A stretch of 10,904 nucleotides of DNA from the NCBI GenBank assembly GCA_003170115.1, contig PMZS01000101.1, positions 1 to 10,904 of the forward strand, read 5' to 3'. Of this stretch, positions 7,571-10,904 are shown in pieces. Under the pieces are notes generated by a model. It ran no database searches. It saw only the letters and a list, made by a program, of their open reading frames with translations, and had not been told where the DNA came from. Made by a program: the position numbers and the translations under genes. The stretch comes from Spirochaetaceae bacterium (GTDB lineage: Bacteria > Spirochaetota > Spirochaetia > SZUA-6 > Fen-1364). Position 1 is the first letter of the stretch; every line of letters begins with the position of its first letter.

Positions 7571-8653
7571 CTAGAACAGGTTCAGGATCGCGCCGACCTG
7601 AGCTTTGAGGAACGCCTCGAACATGTGGCTGGCGCCCTGCTTGAGATAGCGCTGGAGCTTTGCCACGTCCCGGATATCGTCCCCTGCGATGGCAATCATG
7701 ATCGCGCTCCCGTGCTTCACCTTGCCCCATTTGAAGAGCGTGTTGATGTCGTGGATCCTCTCTCCCTCGTAGAAAACGTACACTTCCAGGCCCGGGTACT
7801 TCGTCGTGTAACTTTGAATGATTTTCTTCCACGCCTCCACATTGCCGTTGTGGAACAGCTCGTTGGAGACGACGATCGAGTACATCGGGGTCATCCTCTT
7901 CTGCGCGCCTGCCGGAGCTGCCGGCGCCGCGGCAGGAGCCGCGGCAAGGGCCGCGGAGGAAGCTGACGCGGACGAATACGCCGGAAGTGTCGCGGCCGCC
8001 GGGGCCGCGGCCTCGGCGGCTGCGATGAGAGTCGCTTTCGCCGTTCGCGGGCTGGGCTTCCTGCCACGCCGGACAGGAGCAGGGGCGGCAACCACCACGG
8101 GCGCGGGCTTTCTGAAGACGAAAGTTCCCTTGGTGAGGGCGGGCGGAGTCTTTGCCTTTCCGCCTTCCATGAGGGTAATGAGGAGCGAAATGGCGGAGTC
8201 GTATTTCTTGTCCCCGTTCGTGCCGGCAAAAGCGCCGGCAAATACCGTGACCAGCTCGTTTCTCTTCAGGCTCCTCACGCCTTCCCAGTGGGCGCGATTC
8301 TTCGGATTGACCACGACGACTCCGAGCTCGGGGTGGAAATAGGCCACCACCATGTCCACCGCCCGCCACGTTCCCAACGTCGCGGCCAGACCATCGAAGG
8401 CGTCGAAACTCTCCGCGAGGTTGTGCGACCTGCAGGAGTAATGGTACTTGTCAACGAGTATTGCGTTGAGCGTCGGCAGAACCTGCCGCGGCTCGATCGA
8501 CTTGTCAGCGAGACATGCGCTCAAGGTGTCCGCGATGTTCCGCTTCGATTCGAACTCCCCGATGACCCGGGAGATGAACTTGAAGTGCCGCAGGGAACGG
8601 TTGAAGCCGTCCCGCGTGGCAAGCTCATCAAAGGCATGGACTTGTTCAGGCAT
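7571..8653 (-). CDS. Unrecognised two-domain protein with Ala/Pro linker and AT-hook-like motif
   Basis: A 360-residue protein I cannot assign to a named family; it sits between cfpA and the PPDK-family gene, a position I think is shared with a hypothetical gene in treponemes. Seen: an N-terminal mixed helix/strand domain (about 1-175, with VVAYFHPELGVVVVNPKNRAHW); a low-complexity Ala/Pro/Ser linker (about 180-252) that carries the basic patch VRRGRKPSPRTAK (194-206), close to an AT-hook; and a C-terminal domain of about 108 residues with alternating strands and helices (MYSIVVSNELF, LEVYVFYEGERI, GSAIMIAIAGDDIRD) ending AILNLF. No signal peptide or membrane segment is seen, so it is probably cytoplasmic. 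The frame is open upstream to an ATG at 8707, but that lies inside the hairpin after cfpA; the ATG at 8653 is preceded by AGAGGGGAAG and is preferred. DNA or filament binding is inference. Confidence 0.82.
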   Translation of the reverse strand: MPEQVHAFDELATRDGFNRSLRHFKFISRVIGEFESKRNIADTLSACLADKSIEPRQVLPTLNAILVDKYHYSCRSHNLAESFDAFDGLAATLGTWRAVDMVVAYFHPELGVVVVNPKNRAHWEGVRSLKRNELVTVFAGAFAGTNGDKKYDSAISLLITLMEGGKAKTPPALTKGTFVFRKPAPVVVAAPAPVRRGRKPSPRTAKATLIAAAEAAAPAAATLPAYSSASASSAALAAAPAAAPAAPAGAQKRMTPMYSIVVSNELFHNGNVEAWKKIIQSYTTKYPGLEVYVFYEGERIHDINTLFKWGKVKHGSAIMIAIAGDDIRDVAKLQRYLKQGASHMFEAFLKAQVGAILNLF

Positions 8654-8680
8654 TTGTCTTCCCCTCTGACCGTAAATGAA

Positions 8681-8708
8681 AATGGTGACCCCCGGAGGGG
8701 TCACCATT
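8681..8708 (-). terminator. Hairpin after cfpA, intrinsic terminator or attenuator
   Basis: A perfect 12-base-pair stem (AATGGTGACCCC and GGGGTCACCATT) with a 4-base loop, followed on the minus strand by TTTTCATTT (overlapping the stem end). It begins 15 bases after the cfpA stop and ends 27 bases before the next start codon. There is too little room for a separate promoter between it and the next gene, so the downstream genes must rely on read-through or on a promoter inside cfpA. It may also protect the 3' end of the cfpA message. Confidence 0.8.
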
Positions 8709-8723
8709 CAATTCCCCGCGTGC

Positions 8724-10745
8724 TCAGATCTCTCTCAGCCCGACGTCCTGGGACCCCTTGCGAGGTCTCCCCCTCTTGGCTTTGGCGGGCGGCCGTCCGC
8801 GGCGCCGCGGTGCGACGTCGACCACGCCCTGAGCGGCAGCCTTCGAGGCTGCAGGAGCGGCGGGAACGTTCAGCATGTCAAGATATTCCGACTTCTCGGG
8901 CGCCGTATCGGAGGCGGTCGTCGCAAAGGACTGCGCTATATCCGCTCGGACCGTCGAGCGGCGGCGCGAGAAGGAGGCAAACGCCGCGTCCTGGAATCCC
9001 TTGGACACGCCGTAGAGGAACTCGTTGAGGACGTTCGCCATGCCGTCCAGCGTGGCTTTCTTCCTCTTGATGGAGGTGATGTTCACGTCCAGCAGGAGCC
9101 CGGGCTGGATGTGGTAGGGGTTGATGAGGTACTCGAACCTCAGGAACTGCTTCTCCAGGAAGTTCACCCTGTCCTCGATGACCCGGCGCTGAATGGGGTA
9201 TCGGAACCCATAAAGCCTCTGCATCTTTTCCCGCATCATGATGATGCGCCGCTTCAGCTCGTCCTTCTCGGAGATGTAGGTGCGGTTCATCCGCTCCACG
9301 TCCGTGTCACCCGGCTTGATGAAAGTGACCTCGCTCCAGCTCTTCTCGATATCCTCATACAGGGGATCCCCAGACTTCGCCTTGATCCGCCTCTTGATCT
9401 TGCCTTTCAGCCTGCGGGAGAGGTCGTCAAAATCAACGACGCCCTTCATGAACTTCGAGTCCTCGTAGACCATGTCCAGGACGTCCCAGACATGGAGCAC
9501 TTCCACCTCGAAGCTCTTCGCCTGCACGTCGTAGGACTTACGCTCCTCCAGGAGCTGTGCCTGGTCGTAATATTTCAGGCGTATCGCGTAGCGCTCATCA
9601 GGCAGGTGCGCGTCATCCGTGTCTTCGTACTCGCGGAGGATGAGCTCGCGCGCGTTCTTGAGGTTCTCCACGTGCTGGTACCCCATCTTGGATGTGTCCA
9701 GGATGGAGGTGATGGAGTTGATGGCGGTGTTGAAGCCGCGGTTTCTGATGTTTTCTATGTCGATGATCCGCTTCAGGTTTTCGCGGATATTCACCGGGTC
9801 ATATTCCTCGGGATCGATCTCGGCGCGAAGGCCCTCGATCTTGTCCATCAGCGCCTTCGCGAAATAGCTGTAGCGCTTGGACTTCGCGTCGTCCTTGTCG
9901 TCCGAGGTGAACTTTTCCACCCTCTTCATCTTCTCGAAGAGGATTTCTCCGTCGCTGAGCTCTTCCCGCCCCTCGTCAACGACCTGGTCCTTGAGCTTCT
10001 CGATCTCCTTGTCGATCTGGTCCAGGAGGTTCTTCGAGATGAGATCCTTCACAAGGAACTCGACCGTGACCTGGTAGTGAAAGATCGGGCTGATAAGCTC
10101 GGAGTCCAGGATGTTCACCGAGAGCTTCACGTCAGTGACGGTCTTCGGCTTGTACGCACTGTCCTTGAAGGAGCACTTCACGATGGAGTAGGCGTTTTCA
10201 CCACGAATGAACGCGCCGACATCCGTCTTCTGGCGAAGCAGGGAGTTGGTCACGTTCTCGAGATCGTTCACGCCCCTCTGGATGTGGCCCTGGAGGTGGC
10301 CGTACATGTTGACGATGGATTTCTCGATTTCACCGGTGTTGAACTTGTCGATCCCTCCGACCTGATCCAGCAGCGCCGCGATCTCCTTGGGCGTGTACCG
10401 GGCGAGGGATTTCATCTCCTCTTTGTCGATGAAGTTTCGGACCTTCTTCACCATTTCGTCTTCCGACGTCACGATGAAGCGGTTGAACATGTTCTGGTAG
10501 TTCTGGTTGAAGTAGTTGTACAGCTTCTCCTTGATGCCGCCCATGATGTCGAGTTTCTCAGCGACTTCCTTGGGGAGCTTCGAAGCGATGTGATTCATGA
10601 CCTTGTCGACTTCTTCGCTCATGAGGAGATCGACCTCGGCCTGCTGATCCCTGAACTCCTGTGCCAGCGAGTTTCGCGAACCAACGGCGCTCGGCTTTTC
10701 CGGATGGAACACGTTCGGGCTTTTCGGAAGGTCAATCGCAGCCAT
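8724..10745 (-). CDS. cfpA: Cytoplasmic filament protein A with C-terminal AT-hook tail
   Basis: A 673-residue protein read as CfpA, subunit of the ribbon-like cytoplasmic filaments that run under the membrane of treponemes; the Treponema proteins are about the same length. From the literature as I recall it, loss of CfpA in T. denticola gives division defects and condensed DNA. Seen: a body of about 590 residues that is helical and highly charged with many heptad-like stretches (such as DQIDKEIEKLKDQVVDE and RVIEDRVNFLEKQFLRFEYL), with no signal peptide or membrane helix. From about 594 the chain becomes Ala/Pro/Ser-rich and ends with RRRGRPP (647-653) and KRGRPRKG (657-664), two AT-hook-type motifs. 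Start: AAGGAG lies 6-7 bases before the ATG, with a good promoter 33 bases or more upstream. A hairpin follows the stop. Family call rests on recognition, length and neighbouring genes, not on an alignment. Confidence 0.85.
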   Translation of the reverse strand: MAAIDLPKSPNVFHPEKPSAVGSRNSLAQEFRDQQAEVDLLMSEEVDKVMNHIASKLPKEVAEKLDIMGGIKEKLYNYFNQNYQNMFNRFIVTSEDEMVKKVRNFIDKEEMKSLARYTPKEIAALLDQVGGIDKFNTGEIEKSIVNMYGHLQGHIQRGVNDLENVTNSLLRQKTDVGAFIRGENAYSIVKCSFKDSAYKPKTVTDVKLSVNILDSELISPIFHYQVTVEFLVKDLISKNLLDQIDKEIEKLKDQVVDEGREELSDGEILFEKMKRVEKFTSDDKDDAKSKRYSYFAKALMDKIEGLRAEIDPEEYDPVNIRENLKRIIDIENIRNRGFNTAINSITSILDTSKMGYQHVENLKNARELILREYEDTDDAHLPDERYAIRLKYYDQAQLLEERKSYDVQAKSFEVEVLHVWDVLDMVYEDSKFMKGVVDFDDLSRRLKGKIKRRIKAKSGDPLYEDIEKSWSEVTFIKPGDTDVERMNRTYISEKDELKRRIIMMREKMQRLYGFRYPIQRRVIEDRVNFLEKQFLRFEYLINPYHIQPGLLLDVNITSIKRKKATLDGMANVLNEFLYGVSKGFQDAAFASFSRRRSTVRADIAQSFATTASDTAPEKSEYLDMLNVPAAPAASKAAAQGVVDVAPRRRGRPPAKAKRGRPRKGSQDVGLREI
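8757..8807 (-). other. Region of cfpA coding two AT-hook-type motifs
   Basis: Codes for CfpA residues 647-663. Each copy has the RGRP core with basic flanks (649-652 and 658-661), separated by 5 residues. RGRP cores of this kind bind the minor groove of AT-rich DNA in known AT-hook proteins. Binding by this protein is inferred. Confidence 0.75.
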
Positions 10746-10777
10746 AGTTCTCTCCTTTTCTCAGTTTACTCAAACCT

Positions 10778-10806
10778 AGTAGACCACAAAAGGCCATCAC
10801 TTTCAA
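10778..10806 (-). promoter_or_regulatory. Sigma-70-type promoter of cfpA (proximal)
   Basis: On the minus strand, TTGAAA (10801-10806, five of six consensus bases) and TCTACT (10778-10783, four of six) are separated by exactly 17 bases. The start would be near 10771, giving a leader of about 26 bases that holds the AAGGAG. Assigned by eye. Confidence 0.5.
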
Positions 10807-10826
10807 GCACTTTTTTCTCTACTATC

Positions 10827-10855
10827 ATTTTATCCAAATTTGGTGCATTCTACAA
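10827..10855 (-). promoter_or_regulatory. Possible second, distal cfpA promoter
   Basis: TAAAAT (10827-10832, five of six) lies 17 bases from TTGTAG (10850-10855, three of six) on the minus strand, in the most AT-rich part of the window. The -35 is poor, so this is weaker than the proximal promoter; the tract could also serve the divergent gene at the edge. Confidence 0.3.
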
Positions 10856-10881
10856 GTAAATTACTGAAAGAGGGGGCCGAA

Positions 10882-10904
10882 ATGAGAGCTTGGGAACGCG
10901 TTCT
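10882..10904 (+). CDS. Possible start of a divergent gene (cut by right edge)
   Basis: ATG at 10882-10884 opens a frame reading MRAWERV to the window end. It is preceded by AGAGGGGG at a suitable distance (the GAGG core ends 8 bases before the ATG) and faces away from cfpA across an AT-rich region. A TATCAT (10823-10828) could be its -10. Only seven codons are visible, so neither the gene nor its product can be confirmed. Confidence 0.35.

Noticed and set aside
6671..7966. A 431-codon open frame on the plus strand
   Set aside because: Antisense to the end of the 360-residue gene and the start of the PPDK-like gene, both of which have strong start and stop evidence.
7904..8026. GC-rich repetitive DNA as a possible satellite or CRISPR-like array
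   Set aside because: The repetition is imperfect and follows Ala/Pro codons in frame; it codes the low-complexity linker and has no regular spacer structure.
7524..8369. A 281-codon frame on the minus strand in another phase
   Set aside because: Overlaps the 360-residue gene on the same strand, reads as Gly/Arg/Pro-rich noise, and has no ribosome site; a GC-rich shadow frame.
8654..8707. Upstream ATG (8707) as the start of the 360-residue protein
   Set aside because: This start lies inside the hairpin after cfpA and lacks a ribosome site; the ATG at 8653 has a good one.
8676..10859. A 727-codon open frame on the plus strand
   Set aside because: It is antisense to cfpA over nearly its whole length, its protein is Leu/Val/Asp/His-rich as expected for the complement of a charged helical gene, and it has no family likeness.

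Overview
The window looks like chromosomal DNA from a high-GC spirochaete (phylum Spirochaetota, Treponema/Spirochaeta side). The main evidence is a 673-residue protein read as cytoplasmic filament protein A (CfpA), a cytoskeletal protein known from treponemes. It is followed on the same strand by an unrecognised 360-residue protein and a pyruvate phosphate dikinase (PPDK) family protein; from memory, cfpA and ppdK are also near neighbours in Treponema pallidum. The genus cannot be fixed from sequence alone. I see no tRNA, rRNA, insertion sequence or CRISPR array, and no gene-free stretch longer than about 160 bases.

Layout. (1) 1-2234, minus strand: a six-helix membrane receptor with a methyl-accepting signalling domain, running into an adenylosuccinate lyase gene (purB) that is cut by the left edge; the two are separated by 6 bases and purB appears translationally coupled. 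(2) 2235-2299: a 65-base divergent promoter region. (3) 2300-4837, plus strand: a TPR solenoid protein of about 18 repeats, then a 183-residue unknown protein with its own promoter. (4) 4856-4890: a strong hairpin terminator serving both convergent sides. (5) 4907-10745, minus strand: cfpA, then the 360-residue protein, then the PPDK-family gene, with a hairpin directly after cfpA. (6) 10746-10904: AT-rich cfpA promoter region, with the possible start of a divergent gene at the right edge.

The most interesting unit is the cfpA cluster. CfpA here ends in a disordered Ala/Pro tail with two AT-hook-type RGRP motifs. The next protein carries an Ala/Pro linker with a related RGRKP motif. The PPDK-family protein keeps the phosphohistidine and the PEP/pyruvate site but has replaced the ATP-site residues I can align. 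Together these suggest a cytoskeleton-nucleoid coupling module with a PPDK-derived partner that may not do the standard ATP/pyruvate reaction. That reading is inference; the motifs and substitutions are seen directly.

A second point is that the divergent receptor and TPR genes have no Shine-Dalgarno sequence, and each has a promoter placed so that transcription would start at the ATG, whereas at least the four internal genes of the other clusters have clear ribosome binding sites.
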